A DNA stretch of 64,000 bases, taken from assembly GCA_028641055.1 (NCBI GenBank), contig CM054062.1:27338808-27402807 (forward strand), given 5' to 3'. This DNA comes from Alopecurus myosuroides. Taxonomy: Eukaryota > Streptophyta > Magnoliopsida > Poales > Poaceae. Numbering within the stretch: position 1 is the first letter of the stretch; every line of letters starts with the position of its first letter. The notes under the pieces were generated by a model, which was given only the letters and a program-made list of their open reading frames with translations, was not told where the DNA came from and did not search any database. A program made the translations under genes and the position numbers. Of this stretch, positions 1 through 10,462 are shown in pieces.

Positions 1-71
1 GATGGTGACATGAAACTCGGAATCCTGAAAATCCGGCTTTTCTCTCACGATCCTTCGCGGAGAAGAAACTT

Positions 72-293
72 CTTACGTCAGCGCACTCAACCATGCTGAC
101 GTAAGCGACGTTTGAGATTTACTCGGAAAAACCCACAAACATATCTCTGACAGATTCTCGTGAGAAACGAGGAGTTAACCATCATTACCCTGTCGTTTCA
201 TTTCCCGGATTTTCCGGCGAGTGACACGCGGCAAATATCCAACGGTCAAAATAGCCGTTGGCGCGTATCTTGACGGATTTCTAGCTATAAATA
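72..293 (+). promoter_or_regulatory. Promoter of the Tat A antisense gene: TGACGTAAG palindrome and TATA box
   Basis: A TATA box (TATAAATA, 286-293) lies about 135 bp before the start codon at 428. Further upstream is a perfect 11-bp inverted repeat, CTTACGTCAGC (72-82) and GCTGACGTAAG (95-105), separated by 12 bp. Each arm contains TGACG, the core bound by plant TGA-class bZIP factors, in a form resembling as-1-type elements. The motifs are seen directly; factor binding and stress or salicylate responsiveness are inference. Confidence 0.6.
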
Positions 294-427
294 GCCATCC
301 TCGTCCTCAACGAAAACCTTCCGCACTCTCACCGCACTCGCCATTGACGCGCACAAGCTCTCAAGCGACGCACTGTCCCGAGCGCTCCTCACCTCCAAGC
401 ACCGGAAACGAACCGCGCCGCCCGGAA

Positions 428-3369
428 ATGGCAAGCTCACCGTCTTCGCCCACTCTCGCCGCCATCAACGATCTCATCAGCGACCTAGATCCCCAAGTTG
501 GGTCACCCAAGCACGCCCGCGACGAGCCGGAGAAAACCGCGGCCTCCGCGGCGGGCGGAGAAAACCTATCAGCCGCCGCGGACGTTGCGGGCGCGAGCTC
601 CGCCGCCTCCCCGCCGTTTGCTCCTGAAACGGCGGAGGAGAAGATCCAGCTCGTCGATGACGAGCTCGCCGCCGCAGAAGCGGCCACCGCCTCCGCCACC
701 GGAGCAGATGAAGAGGCGGAATCTGCAGGCAACTGGGTTGCCTGCAGCATTCCCCCGGCTCTTCTTCCAAACTTGGAGAAAGAGGGCCTGATCCTCCAAG
801 GGAAATGGCGGCTCCCTGAAGACGAGAACGAGCCAGCGCCAAGAGACGGCGAAAGGGTTCTTCTTTCTTCCCATCTCCTGAGAGGTATGGGGCTCCCTCC
901 TTCCGCCTTTTTCCTCCAAGTCCTTTCTCACTACAACATCCAACCCCACAACCTGCCACCCAACTCCATTCTTTATATGGCCGGGTTCCAGGCCCTATTC
1001 GAGGGTTACTTAGGTTTAGAGCCTAGGTTAGATTTCTGGATGTATTGTTTCGGGGTTAAGCGGAACTTCTCGGAGGGCGCACTCCCGACTTGCGGGACCA
1101 TCTCCTTTACTCTTCGGAGGTTTAGGGAAGATTGGTTCCCCAAGATCAAGACATCAGAATCCGTCAAATTTTGGACGGGTTCTTTCTTCTATCATCCCGA
1201 TGTGCCTTTTCCAAAAAAGGCCATCGGGGTTCCACCTTTCGCCAACACCGCTGCTGTTCCCCAAGAGAATTGGGGAACAGAAGCCGTCCAAGTCCTGCCA
1301 CCTGATCTACTAAGGATCAAGCGGCGCATCGCCAAGCTCACCTCCTTGGATCCGCCTCTAACCGGCATGGACACGGTCCTATGCTGGCTGACTAGGCGAA
1401 TTCAGCCATTGGCCAACCACAGTGGTCGTCTCCTGTGCGAATACACGGGAGTCAAGGATCCAATGCGGACAACCACCAAAGATTGGCCCGCAAAGGAGCT
1501 TCGACGGCGCATCAACTAGTTGGTCGCATCACGCGATCAGTACGAAGCGAGTCGGCCAATGTATACGGCCGACAATCCGGTTCCCAAGGTAATTTTTCAG
1601 TCATTTGGGTATAGTTTCATTTTTTCTCGGATTTTCTAGCTTCTGATTCCGATTTGTTTGTCCGACAGTTCGCGAATCTTCCAGATTCGGAATTGGTCTC
1701 CGAGGCTGAGCTGGACGCGCTGCGCACTGCTGCTACAGGTGGACGCAAGCGCAAGAAGATTACTTCCTCTGAGGAGATTATCGACCTTGACGGAATCCCC
1801 GTCGCCACTTCCAGGTTCTTTCATCTGGGTTCTTTTTCTTTCATGGGAACTTTTCATCCATCTTCCGTGTTTTAACTTTTCCGGGTTTTTTGTTTTTTAT
1901 CCTGCCTCCCTCCAGCCTAAAGCCGAAGAAGCTCAAGAAACACAAAGTTGTTTCAAGCCGAGGCAGTCAACCTTCTCCCGCCGTCGCCCCGGACACACCG
2001 TCCTCGATGGCGGAAGAGCACGCTGCAGCCCCAACGACCAGGCCGTCAGAGCCCAGCCAGCCCGTTGTGTCGGACACGGACACGAGGGAAAGGGCGGCTC
2101 CAGAGGTGGAGAAATTTTCTCGGACTTTCGACGAGGAAATTCCCACTTTTGACAAGGACTTCAAGATTATCAATGACGGCCTAAGCGCGGCCGGAACTGC
2201 TTTTGCGGAATACGCAAAGGAGTTCAAGGAAAACTTGGCGGGTTTGCAACGCATGAGCCAGGTATGTAACTCTAGCCCCCAAGCATTAAACAAAATTGCA
2301 TGCCTGTTTTGCTTTGATGCTTTTTGTAACCATTCTTTTCCTTGCTATGTTCCAGCAAACCGCCGAAGCCATTAACATGGAAGTTTTCAACAAACTCACC
2401 ATCAAGAATAAGGAGGTTAGAAATCTTCTTTCTATTCTTGAGGAGAGAGAGACGGAACTGGCATCGTCTCAGCTCGCTTTGTCGGAAACATCAGGTAAAC
2501 ATTTTTCCTCTGAGGTTTGCGATTCAATTTTTGTCTAAATACTTATTCCGGAAGTTTTCTAAACCCGGAATTTTCTTTGCTTTCCAGCTGCTTTGGCTAA
2601 AGCCAAGCAAATAGCTGAAGATGCCGGCAATGCCGAGAATCTCCGAAAGGAGAACTTGGAGCTTCACAAGCATCTTGTGAAGGCTCAAAAGGATCTGGAG
2701 GCCAGCAACTTGGCCCTTGGAGTTTCCAACTCCAAGGCTTCTGAGCAGGCGGAGAAGGATAAATCCACCATTCAGGATTTAGAAAATGCTCTGAACCTTC
2801 GCCTGGAGGAAAACTCCGAGATCGACAAGCTTATCGGTAATTTTCCGTTACCTTTTTTATTTTTCCATATCTTGTTTTTCTTCTCTGTTTTTTACCTAAC
2901 ACTTTTGATTGTTTTGTCGGAAAAAACAGGAGATACCCCAGATGGTACCCGGCTTGAAGGGATCCAAGCCTTTGGGAAGATGTGGACTTCGATCCGTGAT
3001 GCTGGAATGCAGCTGGTGAACAAGTTTCTTCCCGCAAGGACTGGGGAGTTCTCGGAGGTTGAAAAACTTCCGGGAGCCATCATGGAAGTGGCGGAATCCA
3101 GGGATTCTATCCTGCGTTCCGCTGCACGGGGTGGTGCGCGTATGGCACTCGGCCTTATGCGCATGCACTACCCCGGTGCTAAATCTTGGCGCGTGGCGTC
3201 CGGTGTCCCTCAAGGATACACGGACACTCAGCGAAATACCATCTTTGATGAAATCAAAGGCCACGCCACCCAGATTGCTTCCATGGTAAATATTTCCGTC
3301 AATTATCCAGAAGAGGAGATCCCTCCAATCCCCGAGGACGACAACAGCGAGGAGGAATCAGATGCTTGA
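428..3369 (+). pseudogene. Antisense multi-exon gene of Tat A ('putative gypsy type transposon' domain plus coiled coil), one premature UAG
   Basis: Six exons join in phase with GT-AG borders: 428-1588, 1669-1814, 1916-2261, 2356-2494, 2588-2836 and 2930-3369 (827 codons including stop). The N-terminal third is a low-complexity Ala/Glu-rich stretch, then a domain with the pattern GERV...SHLLRGMGLP...HNLPPNS...EGYLGLEP. This matches the plant 'putative gypsy type transposon' (Transposase_28-type) domain. Exons 3-5 encode Lys/Glu/Leu-rich coiled coil; the tail is acidic. The only interruption is TAG at 1517-1519 in exon 1. The start at 428 was chosen because it follows the TATA box and no in-frame ATG lies between; the frame is open further upstream. 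No enzymatic function is recognised. The gene lies opposite to the element's RNA, so its introns would survive reverse transcription. A homologous gene occupies the same place in Tat B. Confidence 0.75.
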
Positions 3370-4019
3370 AGGGCTACCTTTGACCTGGATAGTAAAAATA
3401 GACAATAGGAGCATTACTGTTCTTTCAATGTAATCCAAAATGGAATGCTTCTGTTTGTATGAATGGAAAATTCCGCCTTTTGCAGTTTTTAATTATGAAA
3501 TTTTTTGCAAGGTTTTTCGGATGTTATTATTCCTTTATCTTCTAAGTTCTCTGGCATATATGTTTTAACCGTCCTTAGTGTTTGAAATGGCTCAAATAGC
3601 AATATGAATCGTCATGCCGAGTAACTGGGTGTAACCAATCAGTTTAAACTCGGAAACATGGATCATGCTAAAGGCATTTTTACTAACTAGCTCCAGTAAC
3701 CCAACACATACGCAATCAGATAATGCTTAGAGAAACAAGGAATTTTTTGACCGAAACTTGGGCACGCAGGCAATTCAAGTTTTCTTTAGCCGTTAGCAGG
3801 CTGAAAAAACATTCAGTTTCTTAACGCCGAGTACGTAGGCACAATTCGGGTTAACATTGAGTATTTTGTAAGATCATTGGGAAATAGAGAAGGTGGAAAC
3901 ATGCTTTTACTATAATAAACTTGTAAAAAACATGGATACCAGAAATCCAACAACTTTATTTCATGATCTCAAAAGATGTTTACATAGATATTGAACTAAG
4001 TATAGAGGAGACATAACTG
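3370..4019. other. Spacer between the convergent antisense gene and truncated pol of Tat A
   Basis: No supported coding region. It probably holds the 3' end of the antisense transcript (AT-rich 3370-3560). It also contains the point where RNase H and integrase have been lost from the pol reading frame, which stops at 4020. I could not find integrase motifs in any frame here. Confidence 0.5.
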
Positions 4020-4973
4020 CTATGTATTCCAAAGCTTTGCTATCCACTTGACTTTGTCGGATTTCTTCAACAACGTGTATAGTGTTAGGATTTTAGCCCC
4101 CAGCCGACTAATAAATCTGCTAACGGCAGCTGCGGAACCCGTCAATCTTTGGACATCTTTGACGCAGGTAGGTTTTGTGATGTTTAAGATTGCCTTGATC
4201 TTTTCCGGGTTAACTTCTATTCCTCTGTGAGAAACAATGAAACCCAGAAGTTTTCCTGAGGGAACCCCGAATACGCACTTAGATGGATTCAACTTCATCT
4301 TGTAGGTGCGTAAGTTTTCGAAAGTTTCTCGCAAATCCTCAAGGAGTGTGTCTTTTTCCTTGGTTACGACAGCAATATCGTCCACATAAACATGGACATT
4401 TTTTCCAATCTGACTATGCAAACAACGTTGCATGCAACGCTGGTAGGTTGCACCTGCGTTCTTCAGGCCAAACGGCATGGTTACGTAATAATACGTCCCG
4501 TATGGGGTTATGAAAGAAGTCTTAATTTGATCTTCCTTTTTCATGCGTATTTGGTGGTACCCGGAGTATGCATCCAAAAAGCACAAAAGCTCAGAGCCTG
4601 CGGTGGCATCTATTATTTGATCGATTCGCGGTAATGCAAACCTATCTTTCGGACACAATTTGTTCAAGCCTGTGTAATCTATACACATTCTAAGAGCAGT
4701 AGTGTCTTTCTTCGGTACCAATACCGGATTTGCGGACCAGTCAGTATGGATTACTTCCTTGATGAAATCCGCTGCTAAAAGCCGGATAATTTCCTTGCCA
4801 ATAGCCTTCCGTCTTCTTCCGTCAAATCGACGGAGACCTTGTTTGACGGGTTTTGATCCAGGAATAACCTTAAGTTGGTGCTCAGCAAGTTCCCTGGGTA
4901 CACCTGGCATGTCAGCTGGACACCAAGCAAAAATATCCCAGTTCTGACGGAGGAACTTGATGAGCTCGCCTTC
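4020..4973 (-). pseudogene. Tat A reverse transcriptase, truncated before RNase H and integrase
   Basis: The frame downstream of the UAG at 4974-4976 encodes a Ty3/Gypsy reverse transcriptase. Visible landmarks are the VPRELAEH start region, CIDYTGLNK, ALPRID, LDAYSGYHQI, the FGLKNAGATYQR block and the catalytic YVDD (about 4380-4393). It ends with the thumb region ...CVKDVQRLTG...LLKKSDKVKW and a stop at 4020. In Tat B the corresponding frame continues for about 870 residues through RNase H and integrase, so about two thirds of pol is deleted. RT would copy the element RNA in cytoplasmic particles, but this copy cannot supply integrase. Confidence 0.85.
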
Positions 4974-5639
4974 CTATTTGTCAGTCATCCCAGTTCCTAC
5001 GACGACAAATTTTGTCGGATCTTTGGGATCTAGGATTACCTGTCTTGTATTCTCGGATGCCTTGAAGCTGTCTGTTGGCTTCCGAGTTTCTTTTCCTGCC
5101 GGCATTTCTGACGGTGATACCTCTTTGGCTAATTCCTTCAGTTCTTCCTTTGTTATGACTCTTTGAGCGCAAAGGGCGTTTTCTTTCTCCAACTCGTTTG
5201 CCAGCTTAAAATCACCAGCTATAGTGATTACTCCTCCTTTGGGTCCTAGCATCTTCAGCTTGTTATAAATATAACAGGATCTTGCCATGAATTTGGCAAA
5301 AGCTGGACGTCCGAGTATTGTGTGATACACGCTTTCGAACGGCACTACTTCGAAGGATACTTTTTCCTGCCGGAAGTGATCTTTATCTCCGAAGGTGACA
5401 TCTAGGGAAATTTCTCCTAGGGATCGTGCTTGCCTGCCAGGAACAATGCCATGGAAGCGTATGTTGTTGTAGTTGAGCTGAGACTCGGAAATCTTCAGAT
5501 GCTTCAGTGTATCCAGGTACATTATATTAATGCTGGATCCTCCATCCATCAGCACTCTTCTTTGCCTAGTATTTTGAACAATAGGGCTTACAACAAGAGC
5601 TTGTGTGCCGGGTTCAGTGATATTTCCGGGATGATCAGA
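4974..5639 (-). pseudogene. Tat A retropepsin (protease) region, ending in a UAG shared with Tat B
   Basis: The segment contains the aspartic-protease flap/active-site pattern VLMDGGSSINI and downstream ILGRPAF, which match the Tat-type retroviral protease that cleaves Gag-Pol. The catalytic triplet is DGG, as in other Tat-type proteases I know, rather than DTG/DSG. The frame is closed at its upstream side by TAG at 5640-5642 and downstream by TAG at 4974-4976. The downstream UAG sits in the same context (AAATAGGAA) as the one in Tat B and the RT frame continues in phase behind it, so it may be a recoding site rather than damage. Confidence 0.8.
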
Positions 5640-8600
5640 CTAATCCCAGATTATCGGTGTGTTGGAGTACTTCAAGAATTTCGGGGTTGCCGGAACAACC
5701 GCGTTTATTTCTCGAAGTGTTCTTTTTGCCACCTTTGCTGACGGGGTTGCTAAGAAAGTTAGCATTGCTTCTCCATCAACTCTCGGAAACTTGGGTTCGC
5801 CTTTACGCTGTTGTTCCTGGATTTTTTCGTCAGTGTCCGATTCACTGTCTTCTTTGTCAGCTTCTGGCTTTTGTTTGGCGGGTTTCCTTTTGGAACCCTT
5901 CCCCTTACTTCCGGCTCCCGCACTGCCTTTCATGTGCTTATTCAGCCGGCATTGCGCGTTTGTATGGGTGGGTTTCCCAAATTGCGAGTGGTGAACGCAA
6001 GGTTTTGACTTAATCCTTTCCCACTCCTCTGGAGTGTAGTTGATTGGATCTGGGTTGCGTCATTTCCACTTGTTTCCCTTTTCTCCTCTAAAGGCTATGT
6101 TCACCTCTTTGGGTTTCGTCGTTGTTTCTGGAGTGGCTTTTTTGTCAGAACGAGGGGTTTTCTTGGCAAGTATCGGTGATTCAATATTGCCTCCTCTTGC
6201 TCTGATGTCATCTTCGGCTGCAGCATGCTCATTGGCGGTTGTAAGCATAGATCCTAGATCTTTGTGCTTTTTGGAACCAACCATGAACGGTACGAGTCCG
6301 GGTTTTAGGCCATTGACGAAAGCATGCATTGATTGTACGTCAGTTACTCCAGAGCAACTATTCTTCATTGCTGTCCATCTGGAGATGAAATCCACGTATG
6401 GTTCATCCTCAAATTGCGTGCAACGGTTTAGCTGGTTGATACTGTTCGGGCGCTTGTATGTTCCCCAGAAATGCTGAGTGAATACTCTAGCCATATCATC
6501 CCAGCTGTCGACTGTTCGTGATGGTAATCCATTGATCCAATCTCTGGCTCCGTCCAACAGCATTAGGGGAAGAAATTTGACAGCTTCCAAGTCTGTCCCA
6601 TTGTTGATCTGGACGGCTGTATAGTAATCCGAGAGCCAGGTATCCGGGTTTGTGCTGCTGGTGTATTTCTGGTACGTTGGACCGACCTTGGCAAAGCCAG
6701 AATGCAGCGTTATTCTTCGGATCCTGTCAGTGAAACACTTAGGACCAAAGTATAGATCATCTTTTTCTGCTCTGTCAATGTGTGCAGAATATCTTCCGGC
6801 TGAATGAACAGAAGGGGATCTGCTCCTTTCTCTTCCATTGTTGCGCGAACGCGCTTTTCCGGGATTGTTTCTATCTCTTCCGTGATCACGCCCTTTTGGA
6901 TTAGGTGGAGTTCTACTCCTGTGCCTTTCTTTGTCCTTAGGAGGTGTCCGGGATCTCTCACGCCTGTGAGGTAGATCGTATCTTCCAGTTTTCTCAGCTG
7001 GGTTTCTCGGAGGTGGCATTATTTTGCCGTCCTTTCGGTGTTTGTCTTCCCGATCGTGGGGTTTATGCCCATCTTTCGGGAGATGGGATCCGGTCCTAGA
7101 CGCTGCATCCCGGTTGTCGGGGTTTTTCTTGTCTTTTCTCGGATCCTCTTTTTTATCTTTTGAGTTGTCTGAATCCCCGGGTTCTTCCGGTCCAGGTGCT
7201 CCAGCAGCGCAAGTAGCTGTCTTGCATAGGGCGGAGTTATCATGCAGCCTCCCTGATCGCTCTTGGGCGCGCTGTTGTTGTTGCAATGCTTTTCCTAGGA
7301 AAGCATACACCCCTTGGAGTTTTTCCCCGTTGGAATACAGATCGTTGTTAAGGATGGCGAACGCTGCTTCCGCGTTTTCTGCTGCGGTCTTGTATATTGG
7401 TTCGCCCCTAGCATCTTTGTCGTTTACCTGCTTTTGCCAAGATGGGTTATGGAACCTTTCTTTTGGCGGCAGTTCTTCCGGTTTTGCGATTCCGGGTAAC
7501 CTAGTAGGTTTTAAGGCGGATCTATTCTTTCTCTCGTACTCCTCTATTTCTTCCTTCATGACCTTGATGTCATTATGGGTTTGTTGGAGATGTTGCCGAG
7601 ATCTGAGTAGATGTTGCTGTTGCCGTTGGAAAGCTTGTCTCCTGGCTTCTAGCATCTCAGGGGGTTCGTCTGGTCCCACTGGTGTTTGCAATAGCTCTTG
7701 CTCTTCCTGTTCCATCATTGGCGGAGCAGTGATTTCTTTGGATTTCTTCTCCGCAGTCTTTGTTCCGCTAATATCTCCAACTTCCAGGTTTTCATCAGCG
7801 AGATCAGCTGATTTTTTTTCCGGATTTTGTATTGGAGTTTTTTAGCAGCACGGTGCTTTTTCTTGGAAGAGGGAGGTTTTTTGACAGGTTCGTCTTCTGT
7901 CATCTCCTTGACACTGGGGAATACCGGAGAAGTTTCTCCGTCTTCTCTCTCTTCCTCTGGCGGAGGGGTTTTAGGGCTTTCCTGGCTGCCGGCGTCCGTG
8001 GTATCAGCCGGTTTCGCCATTAGAACTTCATGGAATCCCTCTTGAAAGGACTTAACCTTTCTTACGAAGGCGTCTTCATCTTCGTCTTCGGAGTCGAAGT
8101 TATCCGATCCGGTTTCCGACTCCAACCTCGCCTCAATGGCGGCAAGCACGGATTCTGCTTCCGAGTTCATCGTCTTGTTGACGGATGTCGGATCTTCCGC
8201 CTCTGTGACGGGTGTTTGATCTTCCGTCTCCATGACGGGTGCGTTGTTGTCTGCCTCTTGCACGGGATTTCCGTCATCCGTGTTTTCGGCGATTTCAGAT
8301 TGCACCATGCCGATAAAGTGTGTATCACTTTTTTGTCGGCGATCTGAGCAGAATCCGGCATCATAGTCATCTTCGACTGGGTATAGGGCGGGTGGGATAA
8401 ATTTGCTTCCACCGCAAAACCCCATTGCTTCTGCAGTTAGCCCGATAAAGATGTTAGCAGATCCTATCGGTAGCACGCAGGCACTTACCAGGTGGTTTTG
8501 CGCCGGTATGTAGGATCCGTTGTCGAGGAAGCGCCCGACGTCGTTGTCGAACTCCAAACTTCCGACAGTGATTGATCTTCCGATTCCGCCAAGTATCCCA

Positions 8601-8689
8601 GATCGGAATCTTACGCCTGACGTCGTTTGCCCCACGGTGGGCGCCAACTGTCGAGACATCGTAGTAGTTTTCATAGACGGGGGTGCCAT
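5640..8689 (-). pseudogene. Tat A gag (capsid/nucleocapsid), frameshifted and with internal stops
   Basis: The frame opens at an ATG inside the 5' LTR (8689-8687; further in-frame ATGs at 8674 and 8658) and reads through the LTR end and primer-binding site (residues SRQLAPTVGQ). It then continues as an acidic N-terminal region to about 7820. At an 8-A run (7812-7819) the coding frame changes. The retrotransposon gag domain follows (pattern WLSDYYTAVQ...WINGLP...YKRPNSINQL, about 6630-6220). Next come a basic Arg/Ser/Asp-rich linker (about 6770-7180), a CxxH...HxxxxC zinc-knuckle-like stretch just after a TGA at 6060-6062, and a TAG at 5640. Gag would form the particle; this copy needs two corrections or recodings to be continuous. 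Confidence 0.8.
8630..8648 (-). other. Primer-binding site of Tat A
   Basis: Immediately inside the 5' LTR the minus strand reads TTGGCGCCCACCGTGGGGC. This is the TGGCGCCC-type tRNA primer-binding site common in Tat-type elements. It nearly equals the Tat B site at 30632-30650. The exact priming tRNA was not verified. Confidence 0.8.
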
Positions 8690-9208
8690 GAGACTACGGT
8701 AGAGACGTGGGGTAACGGGATAGCGTAGTAACACAGAACACATGATTTTACCCAGGTTCGGTACGTCGCGACAGTACGACGTGCCTACTCCTGCACTTCT
8801 CACTAATTGGGACTAAAGCCCGTAAACTGGGTTACAATGTGAGGGTTTAGATCTAAGCTACTCGACGAGGATGAGCTTCTCGGCGAGATGGCGTAGAGCT
8901 TCTTTGTTATCTCCTTTGTTGGTTGTTTTATCTATCTCCCGTCCGGCTTTATATAATAGCCGGATTAGGGCTTACAGAATAGGAAACCTAGAAGACTACG
9001 GTAACTTGTAACTTGGAAAGCAAGGAATCCGTCTTCTCCTCCAAGCCAGATCACATGGGCCGTGATCCGGGTTCTTCTAGAATCCGGCTTCTGTGCGTCG
9101 GATTACTGGGCCGCTTAATGGACCTAAGCCCACTACCACTTAGGCCACCCTGGTAATCCGGCACTTTGTCTACCATCTTCTATACCCCTATTTGGTATAT
9201 ATCCGACA
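8649..9208 (-). repeat. Tat A 5' LTR (560 bp) with TATA box inside a palindrome
   Basis: On the minus strand it begins TGTCGGATATATACC (9208) and ends CGACA (8649), giving canonical TG...CA ends next to the primer-binding site. A TATA box (minus strand TATATAAAG, 8948-8956) sits in the loop of a perfect 7-bp inverted repeat (TCCGGCT / AGCCGGA, 8941-8963). The motif ATCCGG and close variants recur through the LTR. The partner LTR lies outside the window, so no age can be read. Confidence 0.85.
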
Positions 9209-10462
9209 ATACAAGAAGTCTCTTGTGTCCCCAACACACCTAATACAATTGCCAGTTGTATATGTGTACTAGTTCGGCGAAGAGATAGTGAAATACAAGT
9301 AATACGTGTGATTATAAGTGACAATAGCAATCTGAAATAAAAAATGGCAGCAAGCAAACATGTAGCCGAATAGGTTGTAAATGGTGTTTCAATGCTTACA
9401 AACACGGTCTAGGGATCATACTTTCACTAGTGGACACTCTCAACAATGATAACATAATTGAATGCATAAATATAATCTCTTCACTGCGCTACAACAGACC
9501 ACTCTCCGGCCGGATAACAAGCACCAATTCATTGCGTAGGGCTACAAAGCACACCTTAAAGTCGCATTCCCGTGTCTAGTTGACCCCACACCGTCAACTT
9601 GAGCTCCCTAGAAGGTACCAGACAGACACCACAATTTCATAGGTTCATCCAACACAAGATATAAATATCATCCTAAACCACACGGTGCACAATCTGTCAC
9701 CTTTACACCGTGATCAAAATGTCTACGAAGATCTCATAACAAAACCACTTGAGTAGCATAACAGATGAAGAGTAACATCTACTTATTCAACTAGATTACA
9801 AAGCTCATGATCACATAAAGATCACACCATGGGAGAGAGAGATGAAACACATAGCTACCGGTAGATCCCTCAACCCCGAGGGAGAACTACTCCCTCCTTA
9901 TCATAGGAGACAACAACGACGATGAAGATGGCGGTGGAGTCGATGGAGATGGCTCCGAGGGCACTTCCCCATCCCGGCAGGGTGCCGGAACAAAGATTTA
10001 TGTCTCCCGAAACTTGTCGGCGGTGGCGGCGGAGCTACGAAACTTTTCGTGGAAGGGGGCCGATATCTTTAGGGTTTATGCATCGTGGGGCATATATAGG
10101 CGAGAGGGCGATGGTGGTGCGTGCCTGGGGGGCCCACACCATCCCCACGGGTGGCCAGGGGCTAGCCCACACGGAGGCATGGTGTGGGGGCTCTGCCCCC
10201 CTCGGCGTCTCCTTAGGACTTCCTTAACCCTCCGGGTATTCTAAGACTTCTGGCTTTTGAATCGTCCAATTCCGAGAATATTCCAGAATAACTTTTTTGA
10301 AACTAAAACAACAGAAAACAGGAAGTGGCTCTATGGCATCTTGTTAATAGGTTAGTCTCGTAAAATCGATAAAAATGACATAAAGTGAAAGGAAAACATG
10401 TAGCATATGACATGAAAACAACATGGAACATCAGAAATTATAGATACGTTTATGACGTATCA
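9209..10462 (-). repeat. Partial 3' LTR of a Sabrina-like Gypsy element
   Basis: On the minus strand the LTR begins TGATACGTCATAAACGTATC at 10462, directly after the internal region, and runs to 9209, where Tat A is inserted. The sequence type (TGATACGTC start; ...TCATCA end seen in the other LTR part at 12125) resembles the Sabrina/WHAM group of Triticeae Gypsy elements. No coding region is supported in this stretch. Short open frames at 9922-10244 have no recognisable domain and lie in GC-rich LTR sequence. Confidence 0.6.

Larger units (their letters stand above)
1..9208 (-). mobile_element. Tat-lineage Ty3/Gypsy retrotransposon 'Tat A', 5' LTR to antisense gene; 3' LTR outside the window
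   Basis: Read on the minus strand the order is 5' LTR (9208-8649), primer-binding site, gag, protease, reverse transcriptase, then a convergent multi-exon gene on the plus strand (428-3369). The 3' LTR must lie left of position 1. Gypsy membership is shown by the gag and RT motifs (YVDD near 4380-4393). The antisense gene with the 'putative gypsy type transposon' domain and the DGGS protease are typical of the plant Tat branch. RNase H and integrase are missing: the frame stops at 4020, soon after RT. In-frame stops at 4974, 5640 and 6060 and a frameshift near 7812 mark it as non-autonomous. It is inserted in a Sabrina-like LTR at 9209; the candidate TSD ataca (9209-9213) cannot be paired because the other end is off-window. 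Confidence 0.85.

Noticed and set aside
9922..10244. A gene in the Sabrina-like LTR
   Set aside because: Two overlapping short frames in different registers within LTR sequence, no domain or splice support.
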